The notes beneath the pieces are model-generated. The model was not told the origin of the DNA. It ran no database searches and worked only from the letters and a program-made list of their open reading frames with translations. A stretch of DNA of 44,626 nt from Clostridiales bacterium (GTDB lineage Bacteria > Bacillota > Clostridia > Oscillospirales > Acutalibacteraceae), in the NCBI GenBank assembly GCA_024697575.1, contig JAILFM010000109.1:1-44626 (forward strand), written 5' to 3'. The translations under genes and the position numbers were made by a program. This document shows positions 1 through 8,036 of this stretch, one piece after another (the stretch's first letter is position 1; every line of letters starts with the position of its first letter).

Positions 1-11
1 GCACTCATAAC

Positions 12-39
12 GGCGGCATCTTTTCCGCCTGATTTTGTC
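12..39 (+). terminator. Possible weak terminator of an upstream gene
   Basis: A five-pair GC-rich stem (GGCGG at 12-16, CCGCC at 25-29) with an eight-base loop is followed by TGATTTTGTCT, a weak T-rich tail. It could end a gene lying to the left of the window. The stem is short, so this is tentative. Confidence 0.3.
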
Positions 40-72
40 TCAAATCTTGAAATAAACAAATTATTTCTGCAA

Positions 73-148
73 TTTTTCGACTTCATCAGTCGAAAAACCT
101 GCTCGCCGTTCTAACACCCCGATTTAATCAGCTTTTCCTTAAAATCGG
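73..148. repeat. Two hairpins, one carrying a dispersed-repeat copy
   Basis: The stretch 1-367 holds no convincing gene. It has a perfect nine-pair inverted repeat (TTTTTCGAC at 73-81 with GTCGAAAAA at 89-97) and a second stem, CCGATTT at 119-125 with AAATCGG at 142-148. The second stem encloses GATTTAATCAGC followed by TTTTCCTTA, a variant of the motif found again at 12050-12071 and, inverted, at 29895-29918. In the first hairpin the T-run is on the 5' side, so it is not a normal intrinsic terminator on either strand. Function unknown. Confidence 0.5.
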
Positions 149-265
149 TTTAAATCTGCTATTCGTAAATTCAAATCTACTCAATAATGCTTATTATTTT
201 GATAAAAGTCAAGTGTTTTAAGAAATTTATTTTGTTTTCTTTGAATTTAATTTAAATATTTTTAC

Positions 266-294
266 TTGATACATTTCCTTATATGTGTTAATAT
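266..294 (+). promoter_or_regulatory. Promoter of the nusB-recN operon
   Basis: TTGATA (266-271), a 17-base spacer and TAATAT (289-294) match a housekeeping sigma promoter. TG at 286-287 gives an extended -10 (TGTTAATAT). Transcription would start near 301, leaving a leader of about 67 bases before nusB. No other strong promoter was noticed before the terminator at 12075, so this may drive the whole block. Confidence 0.75.
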
Positions 295-367
295 TACTCG
301 GATAATGTTGAAAGGACACTGAGTGGTTAAATATTGATTCTGCCACTGCCGTTTATGGATTAAGCAA

Positions 368-796
368 ATGAGTTTATCGTCTTCACAAATCAGAGAACAG
401 GCTTTTTATCTTATTTTTGATAAGGAGTTTAACAGCGATTTATCAAACGAAGATATTTTAAATCTTGCATATGAAACGGATGTTATTGAAAAAAATCAAA
501 AATGTGAAAAGCTGTTTATAACATGCTGTAATAATGCGGAAGAAATTGACGATATTATAAATAAATATTCGGTTAATCGCCGTTTCTCGAGAATTTCAAA
601 GGTTGCGCTGGCTGTCTTGAGGATTGCCGTATGCGAGCTGAAATTTTTCACTAAGACACCCGAGCGAGTTGTTATCAGCGAAGCGGTCATACTGACGAAG
701 AAATACGGCGGTGAAGAGGATTATTCATTTGTTAACGGTATTTTGAAATCATTTGTTGATGACAGGAAAGCAACCAATGACAGCTCTGGGGATTGA
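368..796 (+). CDS. nusB: Transcription antitermination factor NusB
   Basis: A 142-residue all-helical RNA-binding protein that, with S10 (NusE), binds boxA RNA and supports antitermination of rRNA operons. The length is normal for the family. The C-terminal half carries the typical NusB pattern: a VNRRFSRISKVALAVLRIAV-type helix, then the segment with PERVVISEAVILTKKYGGE, then SFVNGIL near the end. The ribosome site before the ATG is poor. It is first in a long operon behind the promoter at 266-294, and its 3' end overlaps the next gene by 20 bases. Leading an operon of DNA-repair and isoprenoid genes is a common arrangement in Clostridia. Confidence 0.93.
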   Translation: MSLSSSQIREQAFYLIFDKEFNSDLSNEDILNLAYETDVIEKNQKCEKLFITCCNNAEEIDDIINKYSVNRRFSRISKVALAVLRIAVCELKFFTKTPERVVISEAVILTKKYGGEEDYSFVNGILKSFVDDRKATNDSSGD

Positions 797-1712
797 TACA
801 AGCAACTACACAACTTCGGCTGCTGTTTATAACAATTTAAGCGGCGAAGTCAGGCAGGTTAAACGAATGCTTCCGGTAAAAAACGGCGAAAAAGGTCTCA
901 GACAAAGTGACGCCGTTTTTTTGCATACAAATCAGCTTCATTCGGTTCTCAGCGAACTGCTGTCCGGTTTTGACGATATAATTGACATTGTCAGTGTATC
1001 CGCCCGTCCGCGTGATGCAAAGGGCTCGTATATGCCGTGTTTTTTAGTAGGCCTTAATACTGCCAAATCTATTTGCAGTGTAACGGGTTTACCGTTAAAA
1101 GAGTACTCACATCAATCGGGGCACATAGCCGCCGCCGCATATTCTTCAGGGTGTTTGGATTTGCTAAAATCTGAATTCATCGCTTTCCATGTCAGCGGCG
1201 GTACAACCGAAATGCTTTATGTTAAACCTGTTTACGGCGACAAAATGCCGTTTGAGGTTAAAATTATCGGCTCAACGTTAGACCTGAACTTCGGTCAGGC
1301 GGTTGACAGGTTGGGAGTAAAGTTCGGCTTACCGTTTCCGTGCGGTAAAGAAATTGAAAAATCAGCTTTTTTATCCGAAAAGGTTTTCAAGCCTGCAGTT
1401 TCTGTTAAAGACGGTAACTGCAGTGTTTCGGGGCTTGAAAACAAGTTTAAATCTATGCTTGATAACGGCGAAAAAAAAGAGGATGTTGCCCGCTTTTGTC
1501 TTGATTATATTTCACATACACTTATTAAAATGACCGCCTTTGCACATAAGAATTACGGTGATTTACCGGTTCTGTTTGCAGGCGGAGTTATGAGTAATAA
1601 AATTATCCAAGCCGCTGTCAAAGAAAAATTTCCTCTTGCTCTTTTTGCTCAGCCTGATTTATCATGTGACAACGCAGTGGGAATGGCATTGCTGCCGTTT
1701 GTCGGTAAATAA
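777..1712 (+). CDS. TsaD-like (peptidase M22 family) paralogue
   Basis: A 311-residue protein of the TsaD/Kae1 ASKHA fold. Visible marks are the N-terminal GIDTSNYTTS phosphate-binding strand, the metal-binding HxxxH as SHQSGH (His112, His116), a VSGGTTE segment, a GQAVDRLG helix matching the AFDKVA region of TsaD, and a C-terminal AGGVMSNK plus DNAVGMA. True TsaD makes the t6A37 tRNA modification with TsaB, TsaC and TsaE; none of these is nearby. The divergent motifs suggest a paralogue often annotated as a peptidase M22 glycoprotease in Clostridia. I chose ATG 777, which has AGGAAAG six bases upstream, over an upstream TTG/ATG. It overlaps nusB, suggesting translational coupling. Exact function unknown. 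Confidence 0.8.
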   Translation: MTALGIDTSNYTTSAAVYNNLSGEVRQVKRMLPVKNGEKGLRQSDAVFLHTNQLHSVLSELLSGFDDIIDIVSVSARPRDAKGSYMPCFLVGLNTAKSICSVTGLPLKEYSHQSGHIAAAAYSSGCLDLLKSEFIAFHVSGGTTEMLYVKPVYGDKMPFEVKIIGSTLDLNFGQAVDRLGVKFGLPFPCGKEIEKSAFLSEKVFKPAVSVKDGNCSVSGLENKFKSMLDNGEKKEDVARFCLDYISHTLIKMTAFAHKNYGDLPVLFAGGVMSNKIIQAAVKEKFPLALFAQPDLSCDNAVGMALLPFVGK

Positions 1713-1714
1713 CA

Positions 1715-2926
1715 ATGAATATTGAAAATAACGCATATTTTACCGTTTCCGGATTAAATCTGTATATCAAATCCGTTATTGACAGGGATATAAATCTCAA
1801 TACTGTTTTTCTTAAAGGTGAAATTTCAAATTTTACCAATCATTTCCGAACGGGTCATTTCTATATGACCATTAAGGATGAACATTCTTCTATAAAAGCC
1901 GTTATGTTTAAAGCAGCTAATCAGCGTTTAAGATTTATGCCCGAAAATAATATGAGTGTTATCCTTAAAGGCAGAGTATCGGTTTTCGAGAGGGACGGGG
2001 CCGTTCAATTTTATATTGATGATATGCAGCCCGACGGTGCGGGAGCTTTGGCAATAGCTTTTGAACAGCTTAAAAAAAGGCTTTCTAAAAGAGGATGGTT
2101 TGACGAGTCTCACAAAAAGGAGCTTCCGGCTTATCCCGAAAAAGTCGGTGTTATCACTTCGGATACCGGCGCTGCCGTTCACGATATAATCAATGTGATT
2201 TCAAGGCGATATCCTCTTTGCGAAATTGTTTTTCATCCGGTATCTGTTCAGGGCGACGGGGCGTCAAAGCAAATATCCGACGCATTGGATTTGATGAATT
2301 CTCTTAACTGCGCGGATGTTATTATTGTTGGGCGCGGCGGCGGTTCAATGGAAGATTTGTGGGCATTTAATGAAGAAAATGTCGCTCAGGCAGTCTATAA
2401 CAGTCATATTCCCGTTATCAGTGCCGTCGGTCATGAAACGGACTTTACAATCTGTGATTTTGTTGCGGATAAGCGAGCGCCGACACCCTCCGCAGCGGCG
2501 GAAATCTGTGTTCCCGATGTAAGCGAATTGTTAAATAAAGTTAACAGCTTCAACAGATTTTTCGTTAATAAAGTGCAAAGCCAAATCTGTTTGATGAACG
2601 AAAAAGTCGCTGCTTTGGAAAAAAATATAAATCTGTTTAACCCTGTTCTGGTTTTAAAGCAAAAAAAGCAATACTTAACACAGATTGACTCTGTTTTAAA
2701 TAACAGTTATTTAAACATAATTAAATCGGAAAAAAACAAAATCGCCGTTCTTGCCGCTACGATTAATGCAAGAAATCCGCTTGATATTCTCTCAAAAGGC
2801 TACTCTGTTGTCTTAAAAAATGGCTTTCCGGTTTCCGATGTCTCTTCCCTTTCTGTCGGTGAAGAAATTGATATTTCATTTTCAAACGGCAAAGCAAGGG
2901 CAAAAATAACAGATGTGACGGTATAA
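1715..2926 (+). CDS. xseA: Exodeoxyribonuclease VII large subunit
   Basis: The 403-residue catalytic subunit of exonuclease VII, which degrades single-stranded DNA in both directions in repair and recombination. The N-terminal 100 residues form the OB-fold DNA-binding domain (an FLKGEISNF-type strand). The nuclease domain shows GRGGGSMEDLWAFNEE near residues 206-221 and, further on, HETDFT and a DKRAPTPSAAAE segment. A long helical region follows, then the short C-terminal domain with NPLDILSKGYS. It starts three bases after the previous stop and is followed five bases later by the small subunit, so both are made together. Confidence 0.96.
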   Translation: MNIENNAYFTVSGLNLYIKSVIDRDINLNTVFLKGEISNFTNHFRTGHFYMTIKDEHSSIKAVMFKAANQRLRFMPENNMSVILKGRVSVFERDGAVQFYIDDMQPDGAGALAIAFEQLKKRLSKRGWFDESHKKELPAYPEKVGVITSDTGAAVHDIINVISRRYPLCEIVFHPVSVQGDGASKQISDALDLMNSLNCADVIIVGRGGGSMEDLWAFNEENVAQAVYNSHIPVISAVGHETDFTICDFVADKRAPTPSAAAEICVPDVSELLNKVNSFNRFFVNKVQSQICLMNEKVAALEKNINLFNPVLVLKQKKQYLTQIDSVLNNSYLNIIKSEKNKIAVLAATINARNPLDILSKGYSVVLKNGFPVSDVSSLSVGEEIDISFSNGKARAKITDVTV

Positions 2927-2931
2927 TTTTT

Positions 2932-3129
2932 ATGGAAAAATTCGATTATGAAAAAGCTGTTAACAGGCTTGAAGAAATAGCGAAACTGCTTGAAAAAAGT
3001 GATTTGACACTTGAAGAAAATATTAAGCTTTACACAGAGGGTATGAAGCTGTGTAAAAAATGCAGTGACGAAATCAGCAAGGCTGAGCTGAAGATAACTC
3101 AAATTAAAGCTTTGTCTGAAACAGTGTAA
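2932..3129 (+). CDS. xseB: Exodeoxyribonuclease VII small subunit
   Basis: A 65-residue helical protein that binds the helical part of XseA to form exonuclease VII. It has the usual layout: an FDYEKAVNRLEEI first helix, then a LEKSDLTLEENIKLYTEG segment that is close to the family consensus, then a second helix ending in Lys/Glu-rich residues. The length is slightly short but normal for Firmicutes. It lies between xseA and ispA with gaps of 5 and 11 bases. Confidence 0.92.
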   Translation: MEKFDYEKAVNRLEEIAKLLEKSDLTLEENIKLYTEGMKLCKKCSDEISKAELKITQIKALSETV

Positions 3130-3140
3130 AAAGGCTTAAA

Positions 3141-4046
3141 ATGACAAAAGAAAAATTCAATCTGAAATATAACGAATATCTTGATTTAATCAATCATAAA
3201 CTTGAATTGATTTTTGATTCCGACTCTTTCCGCTTTCGCAAAAGCGACGGTTTGGAAAGAATGCTTGAATGCATGAAATATTCGGTTTTTTCAAGCGGAA
3301 AAAGAATAAGACCTGTTTTATGCCTCGCATTCTGCGATGCTTGCGGCGGCGATATACTGTCAGCATGTGATGTTGCTTGTGCAATTGAAATGATTCATAC
3401 TTATTCGCTTATACATGATGATTTACCCTGCATGGATAATGATGATTTCAGGCGAGGCAGACCGTCTTCTCATAAACAGTTCGGCGAAGCTGACGCTTTG
3501 CTTGCCGGTGATTCGCTTCTGACTTTCGCTTTTGAAGTTGTTTGCGTTTCGCAGTTTTCTGATGATATTAAATGCAAATGTATTTTTGAAATTGCAAAAT
3601 CCGCCGGCCCTTCCGGTATGATTGCCGGTCAGGTTATGGATTTACAAAATGAAAGCCGACTTTGTGATATTGACCGTATAATGCAAACAGATAACCTTAA
3701 AACAGGCGAATTGATTTGTGTTTCATCGAAGGCTGGCTGTATTATTGCCGGCGCTGACACTGATAAGATTAATTCGGCTGATATTTTCGGGCAAAAAATC
3801 GGTCTTGCTTTTCAGGTTGTAGATGATATTCTTGATGTGACTTCAACCTATGAAGAGTTAGGTAAGCCTATAGGCAGTGACATTAATAATAACAAGCAGA
3901 CCTATGTTTCGCTTCTCGGTTTAAAAGAAGCAGACGGCTTTGCAAAACAGTTAACCCGGGAAGCTGTGCAGGCTCTTGATATTTTCGGCGACAGAGCGGA
4001 TTTTCTTAAGGAGCTGGCTTTTACATTATGCGCCAGGAGAAAATAA
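3141..4046 (+). CDS. ispA: Polyprenyl (farnesyl/geranylgeranyl) diphosphate synthase
   Basis: A 301-residue trans-prenyltransferase that condenses isopentenyl diphosphate with dimethylallyl/geranyl diphosphate. Both aspartate motifs are clear: the first Asp-rich motif in HDDLPCMDNDDFRRG (Asp93-Asp94 onward) and the second, FQVVDDILD (Asp228, Asp229, Asp232). GKRIRPVL near residue 55 is the usual substrate-binding segment. Product chain length cannot be set from sequence alone; length and context fit farnesyl diphosphate synthase. AAAGG stands six bases before the ATG. Its TAA shares one base with the ATG of dxs, so the two isoprenoid genes are coupled. Confidence 0.92.
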   Translation: MTKEKFNLKYNEYLDLINHKLELIFDSDSFRFRKSDGLERMLECMKYSVFSSGKRIRPVLCLAFCDACGGDILSACDVACAIEMIHTYSLIHDDLPCMDNDDFRRGRPSSHKQFGEADALLAGDSLLTFAFEVVCVSQFSDDIKCKCIFEIAKSAGPSGMIAGQVMDLQNESRLCDIDRIMQTDNLKTGELICVSSKAGCIIAGADTDKINSADIFGQKIGLAFQVVDDILDVTSTYEELGKPIGSDINNNKQTYVSLLGLKEADGFAKQLTREAVQALDIFGDRADFLKELAFTLCARRK

Positions 4047-5899
4047 TGCAAAACGATTATAGAATTCTTGAGACTGTTAAAAGCCCTGAGGATGTCAAAA
4101 AATTAGATGATTCATCTTTAGAAGAGCTATGCCGCGAAATACGCAAAAAAATAATCTCAACAGTTTCCAATAACGGCGGTCATCTTGCGTCAAATCTCGG
4201 TACGGTTGAATTGACGGTTGCTCTTCATAAATGCTTTAACTGTCCTGATGATACGCTTGTTTTTGATGTCGGTCATCAGTCTTATACACATAAGCTTTTA
4301 ACCGGCAGATTTGACAGATTTGATTCATTAAGAAAAAAAGACGGAATTTCCGGCTTTACAAGACCGGATGAAAGCAATTTTGATTCTTTTTATGAAGGTC
4401 ATGCCGGTGTTTCCGTTTCACAGGCTTTGGGTGTTGCGGCAGCCAATAAAATCAAAGGAAATGATAATTATTCAATAGCTGTTCTGGGTGACGGCGCGCT
4501 CGGTAACGGTATGATATATGAGGCTCTTAATCACGCTGGCTCCTGCAGGACGAATCTTATTGTTATTCTTAATGATAACGAAATGTCTATAAGCGAAAAT
4601 GTAGGCGCAATGGCTCGATATCTTGCTGTTATCAGATCCAATCCGGATTACTACAGATTAAAAGCAAATACCGAAAAAATGTTAAGCCGTCTTCCTCTTG
4701 GCGGAAAAGAAATCTCACATTTGTTTTTCAGTATGAAAACAGCTTTGAAAAATATTATTTATTCTTCGTCTTTTTTTGAGGACCTTGGTTTTCGATATAT
4801 AGGGCCTATTGACGGCCATAATATAAACACATTGACCGGGGCGCTTATGAGCGCCAAAATGCATAAAGGCCCCGTTCTTTTACATGTTAACACAGTAAAG
4901 GGTTACGGTTATGAATTAGCTGAAAATCATCCCGAAAAATTTCACGGGATCTCGGAATTTGATGTAGAAACGGGCGAAGCTAAAAATGTTTCAGACTCTT
5001 TTTCTTCCGAATTCTCAAAAATAGTCTGTAAATTTGCAGAAAATGATAAACGAATTTGCGCTGTTACAGCGGCAATGTCTATAGGAACAGGACTTGAAGA
5101 TTTTTCAATAAAATTCCCCGACAGATTTTTCGATGTTGGTATTGCCGAAGAACACGCAGTAACTTTTGCATCGGGTCTGAGCGCAAAAGGTATGGTGCCT
5201 GTTTTTGCCGTTTATTCCACTTTCCTGCAAAGAAGTATTGACCAGGTAATTCATGATGCGTCACTTCAAAGGCAAAAGATGATAATTATGGTTGACAGGG
5301 CGGGCTTTGTCGGCGAAGACGGCGAAACTCATCAGGGTCTGTTTGATATTCCTCTTTTAAAATCTATTCCCGACATAACCATTTATTCTCCTTCAGATTA
5401 TAACCAACTTGAAGCCGCATTTAAAAATGCCGTTTATTTTGATAAAAATCTTGTTGTTATACGATATCCGAGAGGCGGAACCGGCGAAAAACCTGAACCG
5501 CTCGACGGTAAATCAGATAGTATAAATTTTTTCAAAAAGACCGGATCTAAAACCGTCGCTGTTTCTTACGGTCGTCTGTTCAATACCGTGAGAAGTGTTA
5601 TTGAACACGCCGGTTTGAATATTGATGCTTTACAGCTGTTTAAAATTAGCCCGATAGAAAAAGAATTATTTGATATTATCGGTTCTTATGATAATGTTAT
5701 ACTCTTTGAAGAGGGAATGAAAATCGGGGGAATAGGTGAAGAAATCGGCTTTGAACTGTGTTCCCGCGGTTTTAAAGGAAATTTTAAACTTTTTGCAGTT
5801 TCAAATTCTTTTGTTTCACACGCAAGTGTTTCACAGCAGCTTAAGCAATTTGGATTGGATGAGGATTCAATATCACGGGATTTAATCGGGTATAATTAA
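4046..5899 (+). CDS. dxs: 1-deoxy-D-xylulose-5-phosphate synthase
   Basis: A 617-residue thiamine-diphosphate enzyme joining pyruvate and glyceraldehyde 3-phosphate, the first step of the MEP isoprenoid route. It has GHLASNLGTVELTVALH at the N-terminus, GHQSYTHKLLTGR, the ThDP-binding GDGALGNG at residues 148-155, IGPIDGHN, and the GIAEEHAVTFASGLS segment with the catalytic Glu, then a transketolase C-terminal domain. I chose ATG 4046, which has AGGAG six bases upstream, over an in-frame ATG 18 bases earlier. It overlaps the ispA stop by one base and its own stop overlaps tlyA by one base. No other MEP gene is in the window. Confidence 0.96.
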   Translation: MQNDYRILETVKSPEDVKKLDDSSLEELCREIRKKIISTVSNNGGHLASNLGTVELTVALHKCFNCPDDTLVFDVGHQSYTHKLLTGRFDRFDSLRKKDGISGFTRPDESNFDSFYEGHAGVSVSQALGVAAANKIKGNDNYSIAVLGDGALGNGMIYEALNHAGSCRTNLIVILNDNEMSISENVGAMARYLAVIRSNPDYYRLKANTEKMLSRLPLGGKEISHLFFSMKTALKNIIYSSSFFEDLGFRYIGPIDGHNINTLTGALMSAKMHKGPVLLHVNTVKGYGYELAENHPEKFHGISEFDVETGEAKNVSDSFSSEFSKIVCKFAENDKRICAVTAAMSIGTGLEDFSIKFPDRFFDVGIAEEHAVTFASGLSAKGMVPVFAVYSTFLQRSIDQVIHDASLQRQKMIIMVDRAGFVGEDGETHQGLFDIPLLKSIPDITIYSPSDYNQLEAAFKNAVYFDKNLVVIRYPRGGTGEKPEPLDGKSDSINFFKKTGSKTVAVSYGRLFNTVRSVIEHAGLNIDALQLFKISPIEKELFDIIGSYDNVILFEEGMKIGGIGEEIGFELCSRGFKGNFKLFAVSNSFVSHASVSQQLKQFGLDEDSISRDLIGYN

Positions 5900-6702
5900 T
5901 GAGCGATTTATTAAGGCTTGATGTCGCTGTCTTTGAGCGGGGATTGGCTCAAACGCGCGAAAAGGCAAAGGCTGTTATAATGTCCGGCCTGGTTTATGTT
6001 AACGGAATAAAACAAATGAAGGCGGGAAACTCGGTAAAACCGGATGATATTATTGAGGTTCGCGGCTCGGTCAATCCTTTTGTCAGTCGCGGCGGGCTGA
6101 AGCTTGATAAAGCATTAAAAGTCTTTCCTATCAACCTAAATGGGCTTGTTTGTATGGATATCGGAGCTTCAACCGGCGGTTTTACCGATTGTATGCTTCA
6201 GAATAACGCGGCGAAAGTCTATTCCATTGACGTCGGTTACGGTCAGCTCGCCTGGAAGCTGAGAACCGATGAACGGGTTATCAATCTTGAAAGAACAAAC
6301 TTCAGGTATGTCACACGAGAACAAATTCCCGATGAAATTGATTTTGCCAGCTGTGATGTATCTTTTATCTCATTGACAAAAATTTTACCTGTAATGTTCA
6401 GTCTGCTTAAAGACGGCGGTGAATCTGTTTGTCTTATTAAACCTCAGTTTGAAGCCGGCAGAGAAAATGTTGGCAAAAAAGGGGTAGTACGCGATAAAAA
6501 TGTACAGGTTGAAGTAATCAAACGGATTACCGCCTTTGCTGTTGAAACCGGATTTGAATTGAAAGACGTTTCATATTCACCTATTCGCGGACCTGAAGGA
6601 AATATTGAATTTCTGATGTATATAAAAAAATGCAATTCCGATAATCCACCTGTTGATTTTGATTTCAACTCGTTGGTTGATAATGCGCATTCTTCTGTGT
6701 AA
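5899..6702 (+). CDS. tlyA: TlyA-family rRNA 2'-O-methyltransferase
   Basis: A 267-residue protein with an N-terminal S4 RNA-binding domain (about residues 4-65, with RGLAQTREKAKAVIMSG and VNG) and an FtsJ-like SAM methyltransferase domain. DIGASTGGFTDCML near residue 87 is the SAM-binding motif I. KPQFEAGRE is the family motif that carries the second Lys of the K-D-K-E set. The characterised mycobacterial TlyA methylates 16S C1409 and 23S C1920; many Firmicutes homologues probably act on 23S only. It sits between dxs and nadK, its usual clostridial/bacillar position. Confidence 0.93.
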   Translation: MSDLLRLDVAVFERGLAQTREKAKAVIMSGLVYVNGIKQMKAGNSVKPDDIIEVRGSVNPFVSRGGLKLDKALKVFPINLNGLVCMDIGASTGGFTDCMLQNNAAKVYSIDVGYGQLAWKLRTDERVINLERTNFRYVTREQIPDEIDFASCDVSFISLTKILPVMFSLLKDGGESVCLIKPQFEAGRENVGKKGVVRDKNVQVEVIKRITAFAVETGFELKDVSYSPIRGPEGNIEFLMYIKKCNSDNPPVDFDFNSLVDNAHSSV

Positions 6703-6716
6703 AGGCGATTGATAAT

Positions 6717-7565
6717 ATGAAATTTGCCGTAATACCAAACCTGACACGCACCGGCGCTCAGGAAGTTGTTGCTGATGTGTGTGAAAAAATTGAAAAATTC
6801 GGGTCTGAATTTGTTTTACCGGATTACACAGCTGATAATCTTTTAATAAAGAATGCCGTATTTTATCCGGAAGACAGGCTTTTTATTGATTGTGACGCTG
6901 TTATTGCTATCGGCGGCGACGGTTCAATTATTCATGCAGCGAAAAATGCCGCAGTTTTCCATAAGCCGGTTTTAGGCATTAATGCAGGTCATCTTGGCTT
7001 TATGTCCGGACTGGAAAAAAATGAAACTCAGCAGCTGGTAAATCTTATTTCAGGAGAATTTACCCTTGACAGAAGACTTGTGCTTAAAATAGAAATCTTC
7101 AATGGGGACAAAACCATTTATTCCGATTTTTGCATTAACGACTGCTATTTCACAAATAATACGCACGAAAGGCTGTCTGAAATCGATGTGGCGCTTAACG
7201 GGTGCAAATTTAAATCTTACCGATGCGACGGTGTAATAATCGCCACTCCGACAGGGTCAACAGCTTATTCGCTTTCTGCCGGCGGTCCCGTTGTCGATCC
7301 CGAACTTCAAAGCATTATTTTAACTCCGGTCAGTCCTCATTCTTTATTTAACCGCTCAATAATTTTCAGACCGGATTGCGAATTGTCGGTTTTTTCTTCT
7401 ACAAGTGAGAATATTATGGTCAGCGCGGACGGGGGAGGAGCCGCTTCTTTTTCCGACGGTGCTTATGCAAGAATCAGCGCGGCTGATTTTACTGCGGATT
7501 TTATCAGGATTAAATCTGATAATTTTATTGATGTTTTATATAAAAAACTATCCGAACGAAGGTGA
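6717..7565 (+). CDS. nadK: NAD kinase
   Basis: A 282-residue enzyme that phosphorylates NAD to NADP. The conserved GGDG is at residues 66-69 (AIGGDGSII), and the second motif, DGVIIATPTGSTAYSLSAGG, binds NAD. The family's NDC-type segment is present as CINDCYFTN. Length is typical. AAAGG lies about 12 bases before the ATG. It is followed 12 bases later by argR. Confidence 0.95.
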   Translation: MKFAVIPNLTRTGAQEVVADVCEKIEKFGSEFVLPDYTADNLLIKNAVFYPEDRLFIDCDAVIAIGGDGSIIHAAKNAAVFHKPVLGINAGHLGFMSGLEKNETQQLVNLISGEFTLDRRLVLKIEIFNGDKTIYSDFCINDCYFTNNTHERLSEIDVALNGCKFKSYRCDGVIIATPTGSTAYSLSAGGPVVDPELQSIILTPVSPHSLFNRSIIFRPDCELSVFSSTSENIMVSADGGGAASFSDGAYARISAADFTADFIRIKSDNFIDVLYKKLSERR

Positions 7566-7577
7566 GGGGTGATTTTG

Positions 7578-8027
7578 GTGAAAAAAGACAGACACGACGC
7601 AATTCTGAATATAATTAACACTCACCTTGTGTCAACTCAGCTTGAGCTTGCTCAGTATCTTAAAAAAGAGGGGTATGAAACAACTCAGGCAACCTTGTCG
7701 CGCGATATTCGTCAGATGGGTCTTGTAAAAAAATCAGACTCAGCCGGTCGAAGCTTTTATTCCACTTCTCAACGTGCGGAAATCAGCATTTCCGGTAAAT
7801 ATATCAGCGTTTTTAAACAATCCGTTGTCAGTGTTGATATTGCGGGTCACCTTCTTGTTATTAAATGCTTTGCCGGTATGGCTCCCGCTGCATGCGCTGC
7901 TCTTGATTCAATGAAATGGGACGGAATTGTCGGAACAATAGCGGGCGATGACACTATTTTTGTTGCATGCCGAACGGAAGAATTTGCGGCAGAGATGGAA
8001 TATAAAATCGGGCAGCTTATCGACTGA
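7578..8027 (+). CDS. argR: Arginine repressor ArgR
   Basis: A 149-residue arginine-dependent regulator of the ArgR/AhrC family. The N-terminal winged helix-turn-helix has TTQATLSRDIRQMGLVK (recognition helix) and the C-terminal hexamerisation domain has GTIAGDDTIFVAC, with the Asp pair that binds arginine. I chose GTG 7578 because AGGGGTGAT is well placed upstream; a GTG at 7569 would add three residues but has poor spacing. argR next to recN and nadK is conserved in Firmicutes although it has no direct link to repair. No ARG box was recognised in this window. Confidence 0.93.
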   Translation: MKKDRHDAILNIINTHLVSTQLELAQYLKKEGYETTQATLSRDIRQMGLVKKSDSAGRSFYSTSQRAEISISGKYISVFKQSVVSVDIAGHLLVIKCFAGMAPAACAALDSMKWDGIVGTIAGDDTIFVACRTEEFAAEMEYKIGQLID

Positions 8028-8036
8028 GAAAGAATT

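Noticed and set aside
753-776. Upstream start for the TsaD-like gene
   Set aside because: ATG 777 has a well-spaced AGGAAAG and yields the family N-terminus; the earlier residues lie inside nusB.
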